A stretch of 64,000 nucleotides of DNA from Candidatus Desulfofervidus auxilii (lineage in GTDB: Bacteria > Desulfobacterota > Desulfofervidia > Desulfofervidales > Desulfofervidaceae). The notes under the pieces were generated by a model. The model did no database searches. It saw only the letters and a program-made list of their open reading frames with translations, and had not been told where the DNA came from. How positions within the stretch are numbered: the first letter of the stretch is position 1; the number at the start of each line of letters is the position of its first letter. The position numbers were made by a program, and so were the translations under genes. Positions 40,515-50,735 of this stretch are shown piece after piece. The stretch lies in the NCBI RefSeq assembly GCF_001577525.1, contig NZ_CP013015.1, forward strand, positions 1,260,966 to 1,324,965, written 5' to 3'.

Positions 40515-42288
40515 GGGCATAGGGGTATCTCCTGGTGTGGCTATTGGTCAGGCACTGATTTTAGAAAGTAAAAAACCCTGTTTCATTTATCAGTTTTTGT
40601 TGAATACCTCAGAGGTAAAAAAAGAAATAGAGCATTTTAAAAAGGCAGTAGAAAGTGTCAAAAGGGAATTCAAACAGTTAGCAAAAAGTTTAAAGAAAGA
40701 GACCACATTTAAAGAAGCAAGGCAGATTCTAGAGATATATATCAGTATTCTTTCTGACCCTATGTTATATAAGGCCACAATAAAACGGATAAAAGAAGAA
40801 AAGATCAATGCAGAGTGGGCCTTGTTGAAATCTTTAGAAGAGATTGAGAATGTCTTTGGGATGATAAAAGAAGATTATCTTAAACAAAGAATTCAAGATG
40901 TCCATTATGTAGTGAATAGAATCTTAGCTATTTTACAGCCTAGGTTCCCTTCAGCTAAACAATCCTTTCCAGAAAGCGTGATTATTGGTCATGATTTGTC
41001 CCCAGTGGAGGCCATAAAATTATCTTCTAAAACAGCTATAGCCTTTGTCACAGAGACAGGTAGTTTGACTTCTCATATAGCTATCGTCACCCAAGCCTTA
41101 AAGCTACCTGCTGTAGTAGGGGTGAAAGAAATAACCAATTTTATAAAACCAGCAGAGATGGTAATTGTAGATGGTTTCCAAGGAGAAGTGATTATAAATC
41201 CTCTTGCTGAAACTCTACAATATTACCAAGAAAGACGGAAAGAATACAAGCAATATTGTGATAAAATTGAACATTATGCCTTACTTCCTGCTAGGACCCT
41301 AGAAGGTCACACCTTAAAAGTAATGGCCAATGTAGAATTATTTGAAGAAATTCCCTCTGTATTAAAAATGGGTGCTGATGGAATTGGCCTTTTTAGGACG
41401 GAATTTTTCTATCTTCAACAAAAACGTCTACCTGAAGAAGAATTACTTTATGAATATTTTTCAAAGGTAGTCAAGGCAATAAAGCCTTATCCTGTAACCT
41501 TTCGCACTTTAGACATGGGAGGAGATAAACTTAGCTCAGCTCTGAAGTTTGAGAAGGAATTAAACCCTGCCCTAGGATTAAGAGCTATTCGTTTTTGCTT
41601 GAAACAAAAAAATATTTTCCGAACACAATTACGGGCTATTTTAAGGGCTAGTGCTCATGGAGATATTCGCATTTTGTTTCCTTTAATTTCTAGTTTAGAA
41701 GAAATAAAGGAAGCAAAAGAACTTTTAGAACAGGTAAAAGCTGAATTAGAAGAAGAAAGAGTTCCATATAAAACATCTATTCCCGTAGGCATTATGGTAG
41801 AAGTACCTTCAGCGGTAACTCTTATTAATTTTTTGATTAGAGAAATAGATTTTCTAAGTATTGGCACCAATGACCTTATTCAATATACATTAGCTATAGA
41901 CAGAAGTAACGAGCAAGTAGCGTATCTTTATGAACCTCTTCATCCTGCTGTGTTAAAAATGATTAAAGAAATTGTAGATGTTGCTCATCAGGCCAAGGTC
42001 CCAGTAAATGTGTGTGGAGAGATGGCAGGAAATCCCATTTATATCCCAGTATTGGTAGGACTTGGGGTGGATGAGATTAGCCTGAATGCTCAAAATATCC
42101 CCTTGATTAAAAAAGTTCTCTGCTCTATTTCTTTTAAAGAAGCTCAAAACTTAGCAAAAAAATTAGTTACCTTTGGTAGTATCTCAGAAGTAAGAGAATG
42201 TTACTTTAATACCATTGGCAAATGGATAGAGAGGATAGAAGAATTTACAACAGAAAAGGCTAGCCTTACAAATGGAACCCGACTATAA
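40495..42288 (+). CDS. ptsI: phosphoenolpyruvate-protein phosphotransferase (enzyme I)
   Basis: Enzyme I transfers phosphate from PEP to HPr. The N-terminal helical HPr-binding part is followed by the swivelling-domain histidine in GSLTSHIAIVTQ (His about 194) and by the PEP/pyruvate TIM barrel: GIGLFRTEFFY, FRTLDMGGDK, LRAIRFCL, SIGTNDLIQYT, and VNVCGEMAGNP with the proton-donor Cys. Length 597 is typical. It overlaps ptsH at the start and smpB by 17 bases at the end. Confidence 0.95.
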   Translation: MMEKRFKGIGVSPGVAIGQALILESKKPCFIYQFLLNTSEVKKEIEHFKKAVESVKREFKQLAKSLKKETTFKEARQILEIYISILSDPMLYKATIKRIKEEKINAEWALLKSLEEIENVFGMIKEDYLKQRIQDVHYVVNRILAILQPRFPSAKQSFPESVIIGHDLSPVEAIKLSSKTAIAFVTETGSLTSHIAIVTQALKLPAVVGVKEITNFIKPAEMVIVDGFQGEVIINPLAETLQYYQERRKEYKQYCDKIEHYALLPARTLEGHTLKVMANVELFEEIPSVLKMGADGIGLFRTEFFYLQQKRLPEEELLYEYFSKVVKAIKPYPVTFRTLDMGGDKLSSALKFEKELNPALGLRAIRFCLKQKNIFRTQLRAILRASAHGDIRILFPLISSLEEIKEAKELLEQVKAELEEERVPYKTSIPVGIMVEVPSAVTLINFLIREIDFLSIGTNDLIQYTLAIDRSNEQVAYLYEPLHPAVLKMIKEIVDVAHQAKVPVNVCGEMAGNPIYIPVLVGLGVDEISLNAQNIPLIKKVLCSISFKEAQNLAKKLVTFGSISEVRECYFNTIGKWIERIEEFTTEKASLTNGTRL

Positions 42289-42730
42289 AAAGGTTATTTG
42301 CACTAATAAAAAAGCTTATTATAACTATAACATTGAACAAACTTATGAAGCAGGTTTAGTATTAAAAGGCACAGAAGTTAAATCTTTACGACTAGGGAAG
42401 GTAAGTCTGAGTGATAGCTACGCAGAAATAAAAGATAACCAGCTTTATTTAATTAACTGCCATATATCTCATTATCCTTTTGCCACCCATGACCAACATG
42501 AGCCTCTTCGACCCAAAAAGCTGTTATTACATAAAAGAGAAATCAAACGCTTAATTGGAAAATTGAAACAGAGGGGGCTGACTCTTATTCCTTTGCGGAT
42601 TTATTTTTATAAAGGAAAAGCAAAAGTAGAATTGGGGCTGGCTAAAGGTAAAAGGAAGATCGATAAAAGAGAAGAGATAAAAAAACGAGATGAAGAAAGA
42701 CTCATGGAAAAAAGATATAAAATCAAATGA
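42272..42730 (+). CDS. smpB: SsrA-binding protein SmpB
   Basis: SmpB brings tmRNA to stalled ribosomes. YNIEQTYEAGLVLKGTEVKSLR, SYAEIKDNQLYLINCHIS and the C-terminal GLAKGKRKIDKREEIKKRD tail (about 122-152) are diagnostic. Length 152 is normal. It overlaps ptsI by 17 bases; no tmRNA gene was recognised in the window. Confidence 0.95.
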   Translation: MEPDYKKVICTNKKAYYNYNIEQTYEAGLVLKGTEVKSLRLGKVSLSDSYAEIKDNQLYLINCHISHYPFATHDQHEPLRPKKLLLHKREIKRLIGKLKQRGLTLIPLRIYFYKGKAKVELGLAKGKRKIDKREEIKKRDEERLMEKRYKIK

Positions 42731-42907
42731 AAGGAAAAAGGGTTGACGGTAGGAACGAGCAGAGGTGCTAAAATAAAGTTGGGGAATGAGAAGCTTAATT
42801 TATTTAGCTTTGAGTTTTTCATTTTGGGAGGAATAAGCCTAAAGTCAAAATAAGTGGTTTTTCAGGTAGTATTGACCATAAAGTGATTATTTGGTATAAA
42901 CATTAAT

Positions 42908-43207
42908 ATGATTGATGCAGATAAAAGGCGTTTCTTCAGAAAGGAAACTTCAAATGTAGTATTTTATAAGGGAAGTGGGATAAAAGGTATAGGTAGAATT
43001 CGTAATTTGAGCTCTAAAGGAGCCTTGATAGAAACAGACAAAAGGCCTCCATCTCCATCTTCTCATCTAGAATTAGCCATCGGAGTGGAAACGTTTTATG
43101 GGTTAACTGCAAAAGTGGTTTGGGTAAAAAAAGCAACTATAGACAAATGGTATTTTGGGGTTGAGTTTGACAATATTCAGGAATTTCCTGCTTTAAATAT
43201 CAGGTAA
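42908..43207 (+). CDS. PilZ-domain protein
   Basis: A 99-residue single PilZ domain, likely a cyclic-di-GMP effector. The RRFFRKE motif (about 7-13) corresponds to RxxxR, and NLSSKGALIE (about 34-43) to [DN]xSxxG. The C-terminal VVWVKK-FGVEF strand completes the barrel. Possible -35/-10 elements (TTGACG at 42743, TAAAAT at 42769) lie upstream with long spacing. The downstream 166-base gap contains nothing I recognise. Confidence 0.82.
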   Translation: MIDADKRRFFRKETSNVVFYKGSGIKGIGRIRNLSSKGALIETDKRPPSPSSHLELAIGVETFYGLTAKVVWVKKATIDKWYFGVEFDNIQEFPALNIR

Positions 43208-43373
43208 ACTTTTTTACAAGTGAAGCAATTGAAAAATTTCCTCTCAACAGAGATACGAAGCATCTGAAATATTTCTTCCTAGGACAATCCTCAACTAGCT
43301 AAATATAACACAAAAAATAAGTCAGGCGAATAAGAAATATTGGAGGTAAATGGCTATTACAGATATGAACATT

Positions 43374-43757
43374 TTAGAAAAATTTTTCTAATATTACTAC
43401 CGCTACCGCGTAATCCCTATCATGCGTTAGGGAGACAAAGCAGTTTTTTATCCCTATTTCATTACATATTTCTTGGGCTCGACCATAAAGGTTAAGCACC
43501 GGTTGTCCTGTATTTAAATTGACTACTTCCACATCTTTCCATTTCAATCCCTGCCGCCAGCCCAATCCTAGTGCCTTAGCAAAGGCCTCCTTGGCTCCGA
43601 TACGGGCTGCCAGTTCATATTGAAATAATTTTTTAGAAAAACTATATTTTATTTCTCTCTCCGTAAAAATGCGTTGTCTAAAACGTTCTCCCCAGCGCTC
43701 CAAAAGCTTCATCACCCTAGGAATATAAACCAAATCCACTCCTATACCGTAAATCAT
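43374..43757 (-). CDS. acpS: holo-[acyl-carrier-protein] synthase
   Basis: Transfers 4'-phosphopantetheine from CoA to acyl carrier protein. GIGVDLVYIPRV (about 4-15), RIFTEREIKYS, RIGAKEAFAKALG (about 52-64) and VSLTHDRDYAVAVV (about 108-121) are all family signatures with the metal Asp and Glu. Length 127 is normal. It begins 1 base after the channel gene's stop, giving a two-gene transcript. Confidence 0.94.
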   Translation of the reverse strand: MIYGIGVDLVYIPRVMKLLERWGERFRQRIFTEREIKYSFSKKLFQYELAARIGAKEAFAKALGLGWRQGLKWKDVEVVNLNTGQPVLNLYGRAQEICNEIGIKNCFVSLTHDRDYAVAVVILEKFF

Positions 43758-43758
43758 T

Positions 43759-45492
43759 TCAAATCCTTTTTAATAACTCTTTTTCATGAAAGGAAATAAT
43801 ATCTTTTAAAGAAATCATTCCTAGCACTTTTTTAGGATTCTTTTCATCTACTACAGGCAATTGGGAAATACCCAATGACCCCAATTTGTGTCGGGCAGTC
43901 AATAAATTATCATTGGCAGTAACTGAAACCACCTTTTTGGTAGCAATATCCTTAGCCTTTATCTCTCCTCTTTCCTTTCTCTTTAAGAAAACTTCTCTCA
44001 CATCATGGAAAGAAAGAATGCCAGTTAGTTCTCCATGAGCATTTGTCACTATAAGATAAGAATGGTGGCTTTTGCCTAAAGTCTCAATAATTTCATCGAT
44101 GGTAGCTGTCTCTGAAACGGTATCAAAGTCGGTTTTCATAATATCCTTCACCTGAAAAGACTCCAATATGGTTTGTTCCCAACCTCTCTTTAGAGATAAC
44201 CCTTTGCGTCTGAGCTTAAGGGTATAAATAGAGCCATCTTTTAAAAAGGTAGTAATAAAAGTGCTAATGATACAAGAAACCATAAGGGGTAAAATAATTA
44301 GATAATTGCCAGTTAATTCAAAGATAATCAAAATGGCAGTAATAGGGCCGTGGGTGGCAGCCCCTACCAGGGCTCCCATTCCTACCAAGGCATAAGCACC
44401 AGAACCAGCAGTAGTTTGAGGGAAAAGAGTATGCACCAAATAACCAAAGGTTCCACCTGTCATGGCTCCAATAAAAAGAGAAGGAGCAAAAACACCCCCT
44501 GATTCTCCTGAACCTAAGGTAATAGAAGTGGCAATGATTTTAATAAAGATGAGAAGAAAAAGCAGTTTCAAAGCCAAATCCCCTTCAAGGGCTAGATTGA
44601 CCGTGCCATATCCAACTCCAAAGACATGAGGGAAAAAGATAAGAATTAATCCCATAAAAAGTCCGCCAAACAGGGGTTTTATATATCCAGGCAAAGGTAA
44701 GTTATCAAAAAAATCTTCACTTTTATATAAAACCTCAATAAATAAGAGGGCAACCAAACCACATAAGATACCTAAAATGGCATAAAAAATAAATTCACTA
44801 GCATGTAAAAGCTGGTAAGAAGGCACTTCTAAGGCAGGGAAATTGCCATAATAATGACGAGAAATAGTAGTAGCTGTGACCGAAGCCAAAATAATGGGGC
44901 TGAACTTTTCCAAACGAAAGTCATTCAGTAATATTTCTACTGCAAATAGGACACCACCGATAGGCGCATTAAAAGTAGCAGCAATACCAGCCGCAGCACC
45001 ACATCCCACCAAAGTGCGTAATCTTTCTTGGGGGGCCTTGAGTAATTGCCCAATGGTAGAACCAGCAGCAGAACCAATCATGACGATGGGACCTTCCCTC
45101 CCAACCGAACCACCTGAGCCAATACAAATGGCCGAGATAAGCATTTGCATGAAGGTCAAGCGGGGTCTTATTCGCCCACTTCTTAAAAGCAATGCCTCCA
45201 TAATCTCTGGCACACCATGGCCCTTTGTTTCTTTGGCTGCAAAGTAAACAAGTGGGCCAGCTATTAGTCCTCCAAGGGCAGGAATAAGGATTTTCAAATA
45301 TAAAGGAACAGTGTGACAAAAAGTAATAAAATCATTGGTATTTTGATAAAAGAGATTTTGAAAAAATTTTATAAAAAACCGAAATAAAATGGCGCCTAAT
45401 CCCCCAATTATTCCAATAAAGATGGCCAAAAGGGAGTCAATTAGACGTCCACTCCATCTTTTTTCAAGAAACCATTTTTTCATAAGGTTCAT
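43759..45492 (-). CDS. ClC-type chloride channel/transporter with CBS pair
   Basis: A 577-residue ClC family protein: about ten to twelve membrane helices followed by two cytosolic CBS domains. Ion-path motifs are GHGVPEIMEAL (about 93-103), GSGGSVGREGPIVM (about 125-138, with the gating Glu) and GSGESGGVFAPSLF. The CBS repeats start near VKDIMKTDFDTVS (about 450) and AKDIATKKVVSV (about 510). The gating Glu suggests a Cl-/H+ exchanger rather than a passive channel; CBS domains suggest nucleotide regulation. Confidence 0.93.
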   Translation of the reverse strand: MNLMKKWFLEKRWSGRLIDSLLAIFIGIIGGLGAILFRFFIKFFQNLFYQNTNDFITFCHTVPLYLKILIPALGGLIAGPLVYFAAKETKGHGVPEIMEALLLRSGRIRPRLTFMQMLISAICIGSGGSVGREGPIVMIGSAAGSTIGQLLKAPQERLRTLVGCGAAAGIAATFNAPIGGVLFAVEILLNDFRLEKFSPIILASVTATTISRHYYGNFPALEVPSYQLLHASEFIFYAILGILCGLVALLFIEVLYKSEDFFDNLPLPGYIKPLFGGLFMGLILIFFPHVFGVGYGTVNLALEGDLALKLLFLLIFIKIIATSITLGSGESGGVFAPSLFIGAMTGGTFGYLVHTLFPQTTAGSGAYALVGMGALVGAATHGPITAILIIFELTGNYLIILPLMVSCIISTFITTFLKDGSIYTLKLRRKGLSLKRGWEQTILESFQVKDIMKTDFDTVSETATIDEIIETLGKSHHSYLIVTNAHGELTGILSFHDVREVFLKRKERGEIKAKDIATKKVVSVTANDNLLTARHKLGSLGISQLPVVDEKNPKKVLGMISLKDIISFHEKELLKRI

Positions 45493-45535
45493 CTGAACTA
45501 AACCAGGTGAAGTTTTTGTTAACTCAAATATGTGT

Positions 45536-47272
45536 TTAAAATTTTTTACTTTCTGATGATAAAGGTAAGCGGAGCGTCACTATCGTCCCTTTGCCTACTT
45601 CACTCTCTATACAGATCTCACCTTGATTCACATTAATAAGTTTATAACAGATAGAAAGACCCAAACCGGTGCCTCCTTTTTTGGTGCTAAAGAAGGGTTC
45701 AAAGATTTTATCTAAAGAATCCTTAGGAATGCCACACCCAGTATCTTTAATGTTAACCACCACTTGTTTGTTTTTGCAGGTCTCAATAGTAAGCTGTCCT
45801 CCTTCAGGCATACTCTCTATGGCGTTTTTCACCACATTGAGCAAGACTTGCTCTATTTGGTCCTTATCTGCATAAACAGACAAAGGAATAGTAGCTAACT
45901 GAGTTTTTAAATTAATCTTTCGGCCCACTAATTCAGATTCCACCATGGTTATTATCTTTTCAACTATCTCATTTATATTAAATACTTCCTTTTGGGGCAT
46001 TGCCTCTTTAGCAAATTGACCAATGTCTTTTAAAAAGGCATCTAGGCGTTTGACCTCATTTACAATAATCTCCAGTTTTTTTCTTGCATCTTGCTCTTTG
46101 AGTGAACGAAGCAATTGAGTAGAGAAACCACCAATGGCTATTAGAGGATTTTTGATTTCATGAGTTATATAAGCCACCGCTCTACCCATAGCTGCCAAGC
46201 GCTCTGAGCGGAGTAATGCCTGGTGTGCTCTTTTAATTTCTTGAGTCTTTTGGGCTACTTCTTTTTCTAATTGGCGAGTATACTGTCCTCTTTGGTAAAA
46301 AGCATATAGCATAGTGACTAAAATGACTAAAAAGGTCGTTAAACTCAACCCCCATTGATATACCAAGGCATCATGAACAACACTTTTGACCTCATCTATA
46401 GGAGCCACTACCGCTACTCCCCAGAATTTATCTTTATCTTTTCTGCCTCCATAATATGCTGGTGTATAGGCAACCAATTTCTTAATTACACCCTTTCTCT
46501 TTCTATGCCAGCCAGAAATATACCAGCTTGTTCCTTCCTTACCAGTCAAAAGGAGTTGTTTTTGGATCTTATTAATCCTAGTGAAAGAAATAACCGGATT
46601 TTGCTTAGCTCGAACTGCAAAGGCATCTTTTCCAACAAAGTTTTTTTCATAATGAGCCAGAAAATAACCATCTTTATTTATAATCCAGGCATAACCCGTT
46701 TTCCCTGAACGAATATCATAAGTAGCATCTCTACAAATTTTTAATACATCAATAGTCCATACAACCACAGTTTGACCATTACTATATACTACATCTACTA
46801 CCCAGGCAGGCGGAATGGAATTAGGGTCTAAAAGATAGGTTTTACTGATATACTTTTTTTGTCCTTTTTTAACCAAAGAGAGATAAATACCTTCTCGTTC
46901 ACTAATTCCAACCTCTGTATATACTCCTGAAGAAGTAATAATCTTTTTTGGGCCAGAGGGTCCAATTATGGTAACCTTTATCACTGGTAAATCCCGAATT
47001 TCTGGATGACTAGATAGAGGACTAAGGAATAGGGCTTCTTTCTTGAACTGAGTTATTAACGCCAAATACCTTTGGAGAAAGGTAAAATTATTTTCAATCT
47101 GCCTGGCAATGCTCCTGGCAATAGCTAATTGCTGTTGATTAAATTCATAAATGGCAATGTCTTCATATTCAAATTTGCCTTTTATACTGAAAAAGACTGA
47201 GAGAAAAACAAGAAACAGGGCAATTATTACCCACCATATATATTTAAGATTCAAAGGGAATTTAATTTTCAT
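45536..47272 (-). CDS. membrane sensor histidine kinase with Cache-type sensor
   Basis: A 578-residue kinase: membrane segment at about 11-28, an extracytoplasmic Cache-like sensor (about 40-310; [35 protein letters not shown]), a second membrane segment near 310-330, a coiled coil, then HisKA with phosphohistidine H in ITHEIKNP (about 370) and HATPase motifs N (VKNAIESMP), DTGCGIPK and GTGLGLSI. No receiver or response regulator is adjacent, so its partner lies elsewhere. It overlaps pdxJ by 11 bases, linking it to that operon. Confidence 0.9.
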   Translation of the reverse strand: MKIKFPLNLKYIWWVIIALFLVFLSVFFSIKGKFEYEDIAIYEFNQQQLAIARSIARQIENNFTFLQRYLALITQFKKEALFLSPLSSHPEIRDLPVIKVTIIGPSGPKKIITSSGVYTEVGISEREGIYLSLVKKGQKKYISKTYLLDPNSIPPAWVVDVVYSNGQTVVVWTIDVLKICRDATYDIRSGKTGYAWIINKDGYFLAHYEKNFVGKDAFAVRAKQNPVISFTRINKIQKQLLLTGKEGTSWYISGWHRKRKGVIKKLVAYTPAYYGGRKDKDKFWGVAVVAPIDEVKSVVHDALVYQWGLSLTTFLVILVTMLYAFYQRGQYTRQLEKEVAQKTQEIKRAHQALLRSERLAAMGRAVAYITHEIKNPLIAIGGFSTQLLRSLKEQDARKKLEIIVNEVKRLDAFLKDIGQFAKEAMPQKEVFNINEIVEKIITMVESELVGRKINLKTQLATIPLSVYADKDQIEQVLLNVVKNAIESMPEGGQLTIETCKNKQVVVNIKDTGCGIPKDSLDKIFEPFFSTKKGGTGLGLSICYKLINVNQGEICIESEVGKGTIVTLRLPLSSESKKF

Positions 47273-47984
47273 CTCCCTTTAAAATTTCAACCATCTCTCT
47301 CACTGCCCGTTCAAAACCTACTAATACTGCCCTAGCCACAATACTATGCCCAATACTAAATTCATAAATTTCCTTTACCTTGACTAGGGGCTTTATATTT
47401 ACATAATTAAGTCCATGACCTGCTTTTACCACTAGATCCATGTCATGGGCATATTTTATTCCATATAACAAACGCTTTAATTCTTCTTTTTGTGCATCTC
47501 CCCTTGCATCACAATATCGCCCCGTGTGAAGCTCTATCATATCTGCTCCAACTCTGTTAGATGCCTCTATTTGGGCAGGTTCAGGGTCAATAAAAAGACT
47601 GACTTTAATACCCTCTGTCTGGAGTTGTTTCACAACCTGGGCAATTTTTTCTTTTTGAGTAACTACATCCAATCCACCTTCTGTTGTCAACTCTTCCCTT
47701 TTTTCAGGTACTAAAGTGGCCATATCAGGCTTAATATCTATAGCAATTTTGACCATTTCTTCGGTCGCAGCCATTTCTAAGTTTAAACTTGTTTTTACAG
47801 TTTGGCGCAGGATGTAAACATCCCTCTCTTTGATATGTCTTCTATCCTCCCGTAGGTGCACAACAATCCCCTCTGCCCCAGCTAGTTCTGCCAAAGCAGC
47901 TGCAGTTACTGGGTCAGGTTCGTTTATTTTTCTTGCCTCCCTAATGGTAGCTACATGGTCAACATTAACTGCCAACTTTGCCAT
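47262..47984 (-). CDS. pdxJ: pyridoxine 5'-phosphate synthase
   Basis: PdxJ condenses 1-deoxyxylulose 5-phosphate with aminoacetone phosphate to pyridoxine 5'-phosphate. [15 protein letters not shown] (about 3-18), [13 protein letters not shown] and LEMAATEEM are diagnostic, with [12 protein letters not shown] and AGHGLNY (about 190) in the barrel. Length 240 is normal. It overlaps ybeY by 20 bases and the histidine kinase by 11. Confidence 0.95.
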   Translation of the reverse strand: MAKLAVNVDHVATIREARKINEPDPVTAAALAELAGAEGIVVHLREDRRHIKERDVYILRQTVKTSLNLEMAATEEMVKIAIDIKPDMATLVPEKREELTTEGGLDVVTQKEKIAQVVKQLQTEGIKVSLFIDPEPAQIEASNRVGADMIELHTGRYCDARGDAQKEELKRLLYGIKYAHDMDLVVKAGHGLNYVNIKPLVKVKEIYEFSIGHSIVARAVLVGFERAVREMVEILKGDEN

Positions 47985-48426
47985 TTTGCTCCTCCTCCCA
48001 GTAGGGTTGGTGTTTTAATACACGCCATAACTGGCGCATTTTTCTTTCATGTTCAGGATTATCAGAATAGCACCCTAAAAGATTCAATAAACCATGAATA
48101 AGATAAAAATCTATCATTTCTTCTAAACTAAAACCACATTCTACTGCTTCCCTTTGAGCTGTTTCTAAGGAGATAACAATATCTCCCAATAAATCAGGAT
48201 TAATCCCTTGAAGATTTCCTTCATGCATACCAAAAGAAAGCACATTAGTGGGGACATTTTTATGACGATATTGTTGATTAAGGCGCTTCATCTCTTCATC
48301 ATTTACCAAAACAATACTTAATTCAGTGTTTACCAGACCTAATGTGGTGAGAAGTAACTTCGCCTTTTGAGCTATGTTCTTTGTAAGTATGGGATGTGAC
48401 AAAGAACATTTTATTCTTACTTTCAT
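47965..48426 (-). CDS. ybeY: YbeY-family protein with altered metal site
   Basis: YbeY is an endoribonuclease involved in rRNA processing. ATG 48426, after AAGGGGAACGG, gives about 153 residues; the longer open frame overlaps the upstream gene. The fold is recognisable: [26 protein letters not shown] (about 40-65) and GDIVIS. In the canonical HGxLHLxGYDH motif three His bind zinc. Here the text is H111-GLL-N115-LLG-CYS121, so the second and third His are replaced by Asn and Ser, and the TDVLSF Asp is Asn. The protein may have lost catalysis or use other ligands (nearby C119, D122, H126). The operon position beside pgpH and phoH is standard. Confidence 0.85.
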   Translation of the reverse strand: MKVRIKCSLSHPILTKNIAQKAKLLLTTLGLVNTELSIVLVNDEEMKRLNQQYRHKNVPTNVLSFGMHEGNLQGINPDLLGDIVISLETAQREAVECGFSLEEMIDFYLIHGLLNLLGCYSDNPEHERKMRQLWRVLKHQPYWEEEQNGKVGS

Positions 48427-50728
48427 GTCCGTTCCCCTTTTTTGCAGGAGATTCTGGATACTCAATTCTAGGATGGAAGATACTAATAAGAACTTTACTA
48501 AATCTTTCAGCAATTTTATGCATGTCTTTGAGAGTAAGCTCACATCCGTCTAATTGCCCATCTAAAAACACATCTGAAATGACCTTTTGCACTGTGCTCT
48601 TAATCCGAGAAGGAACAGGATTAGTAAGAGAACGGCAGGCAGCCTCCACCCCATCTGCCAACATAACTAACCCTGCTTCTTTTGTTTGGGGTTTGGGGCC
48701 AGGATAGCGGAAATCCTCTTCCTTTACATCCCGATTTTGTTCTTTGGCCCTTTGATAAAAGTAAGTAATCAACCTAGTACCATGATGCTGCTTAATAATA
48801 TCAATAATTTCTGGCCCTAAATGATACTGTTTCGCTAATTCTACTCCTTCTTTGACATGAGAGATAATAATGAGGGCACTCATAGAAGGTGTCAATTTAT
48901 CGTGTTTATTTTCTATCCCAATTTGATTCTCTACAAAATAAAGAGGTTTTTTCATCTTACCAATATCATGATAATAAGCAGCTACCTTTGCCAACAGAGA
49001 ATTTGCCCCAATTTCTTCAGCTGCTGCTTCTGCCATCTGACTGGCAATTACACTATGAAGATAAGTCCCTGGAGCTTTAACCATAAGTTCTTTCAAAAGG
49101 GGCTGGTCAAGACTGGCCAATTCCAAAAGCCGAATTTCACTAGTATAGCCAAAAATAATTTCTATTATAGGTGTTAATCCTAAAACAATAATGCCTGTAG
49201 TTACACCCCCCAGACCAGCAAAAACAAAACTCGCTCCTATCTGCCACACGTTTAAGGGGTTTTCTAGAGCCAAGATACCAAAGGTCAATGCCATCTGAAT
49301 TAGACCTAATTCTACACCCACTTTTATAAGTTTACTCCGATGCCGACAAGGTCTTAATCTAAAAGCTACCCACCAGCTGCCTACTAAAAAATATAAGAAA
49401 AATACAGGAGAATTCAACATAAGACCCATCAAGGCAGCCATTAAACTGCCAAGGACAATTCCTATTTTGGGTTCAGTAAATAAAACTATCAATAAAGTCG
49501 CCCCCACTGGAGGTAAGGCATAAATGAAGAATTGAGAGGAAAGAGAAGAAATCCTTTGGGAAAGTAGGTTTCCTATTTCCAAGGCAATACGGCTTAAAAT
49601 AAGAAATAACAAAATATTACTTAACCAGAAAAATAAATCGGATTTTTTTTCTAGAAAATCCTTTTTAATGTTTTTCAATACTATTTTATTGGTCCAAAGA
49701 AGGACAAAAATAAGGGCAGTTATACCCACAAATAAAAGCCGTGATTGTTTTTGAGAAATGGTCTTTTGTTGTGCTTGAATCTTGAGAAGTTGCTTCTGAT
49801 CAATTTTTTCCCCTTCCCGAACAATCATCTCTCCCTTTTTTACTTGATAAAATACAGGTTTTACTGCCTTAGCTGCATTTTGTTTCCTGATTTCAGTTTC
49901 TGCGGCGCTATAATAAATATTAGGTTGAATAAGATTGAGGGCAACTTTAACAATAGTATTTGTTGTTTCTTTTCCAACTTCGCGGTAGAAATCATAACTT
50001 CTCAAATTTATTTCATGTTTTGCTTCCCTTAATCCAAGAAGTTTTTCTGGATTATAAATCTTTTCTTCTCTTTTAGAGGAGGTAAAAACAAGCGCAATTC
50101 CATACTTGGTATTTGGCAATGCCATTTTGTTTTTAACAATACCCCGTAAATATAAAGGTTCTAATAATTCTAAAAGTATTTCTTCCAGAACAGGAGAAAA
50201 ATTTTTTTGTTTTAGGGTTTTAAACTCCTTTAAAGTCAAATTTATACCTAAAATGGACTCAAATCTTTTCTTCATTTCTCCATCTGTTATGATTTTAAAA
50301 GAGCTCCTCTTTTTCTCTACTGTTTGAACAGCATTTTTAGCCAATTTTTTTATCCTGTTTTCTTCCATAATTTCACGCATATTTTTAAAGGCCATGTGAA
50401 TTTTTGTTTTTAATCCAGGCCATAGTTTTTCATCAAATTTATATACAGGGGCGATTTTCTCTCGTGCTTGTTGGCGATATTTCTCGGTGGTAAGGCTGTC
50501 TTCTACTAAAAAATCATGCTTGGCTCTAATATCAGTTTGGGCTATATCTCCCAAATGATAAGATTTTAGAGGAAGTATTAAATGAGGATAAAGGATAAAG
50601 GCAATACATAAACTGGAGAGGAAAAAACATCCCAAAGAAAAAAGCAACTTAGGAGGTTTCAACCAAGAGAATAAGTCTTTTTTATAAAAAGAAAAAAGCT
50701 TTTTGAATCGGCCGTCCTTTTTTTTCAT
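48323..50728 (-). CDS. 7TM-HD-type phosphohydrolase (PgpH/YqfF-like)
   Basis: An 801-residue membrane protein of the 7TMR-HD class, whose characterised member PgpH hydrolyses c-di-AMP. A first membrane helix (about 30-50) is followed by an extracytoplasmic 7TMR-HDED domain (about 60-330, including VREGEKIDQKQLLKIQAQQK), seven hydrophobic segments (about 330-530) and a cytosolic HD domain: YLHSVIASQMAEAAA, YYHDIGKMKKP (HD about 585), HVKEGVELAKQY, QHHGTRL and MLADGVEAACRS. It overlaps ybeY by about 104 bases, with its last 35 residues read from the ybeY start region. The signal nucleotide is inferred. Confidence 0.92.
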   Translation of the reverse strand: MKKKDGRFKKLFSFYKKDLFSWLKPPKLLFSLGCFFLSSLCIAFILYPHLILPLKSYHLGDIAQTDIRAKHDFLVEDSLTTEKYRQQAREKIAPVYKFDEKLWPGLKTKIHMAFKNMREIMEENRIKKLAKNAVQTVEKKRSSFKIITDGEMKKRFESILGINLTLKEFKTLKQKNFSPVLEEILLELLEPLYLRGIVKNKMALPNTKYGIALVFTSSKREEKIYNPEKLLGLREAKHEINLRSYDFYREVGKETTNTIVKVALNLIQPNIYYSAAETEIRKQNAAKAVKPVFYQVKKGEMIVREGEKIDQKQLLKIQAQQKTISQKQSRLLFVGITALIFVLLWTNKIVLKNIKKDFLEKKSDLFFWLSNILLFLILSRIALEIGNLLSQRISSLSSQFFIYALPPVGATLLIVLFTEPKIGIVLGSLMAALMGLMLNSPVFFLYFLVGSWWVAFRLRPCRHRSKLIKVGVELGLIQMALTFGILALENPLNVWQIGASFVFAGLGGVTTGIIVLGLTPIIEIIFGYTSEIRLLELASLDQPLLKELMVKAPGTYLHSVIASQMAEAAAEEIGANSLLAKVAAYYHDIGKMKKPLYFVENQIGIENKHDKLTPSMSALIIISHVKEGVELAKQYHLGPEIIDIIKQHHGTRLITYFYQRAKEQNRDVKEEDFRYPGPKPQTKEAGLVMLADGVEAACRSLTNPVPSRIKSTVQKVISDVFLDGQLDGCELTLKDMHKIAERFSKVLISIFHPRIEYPESPAKKGNGHESKNKMFFVTSHTYKEHSSKGEVTSHHIRSGKH

Positions 50729-50735
50729 TTATTTT

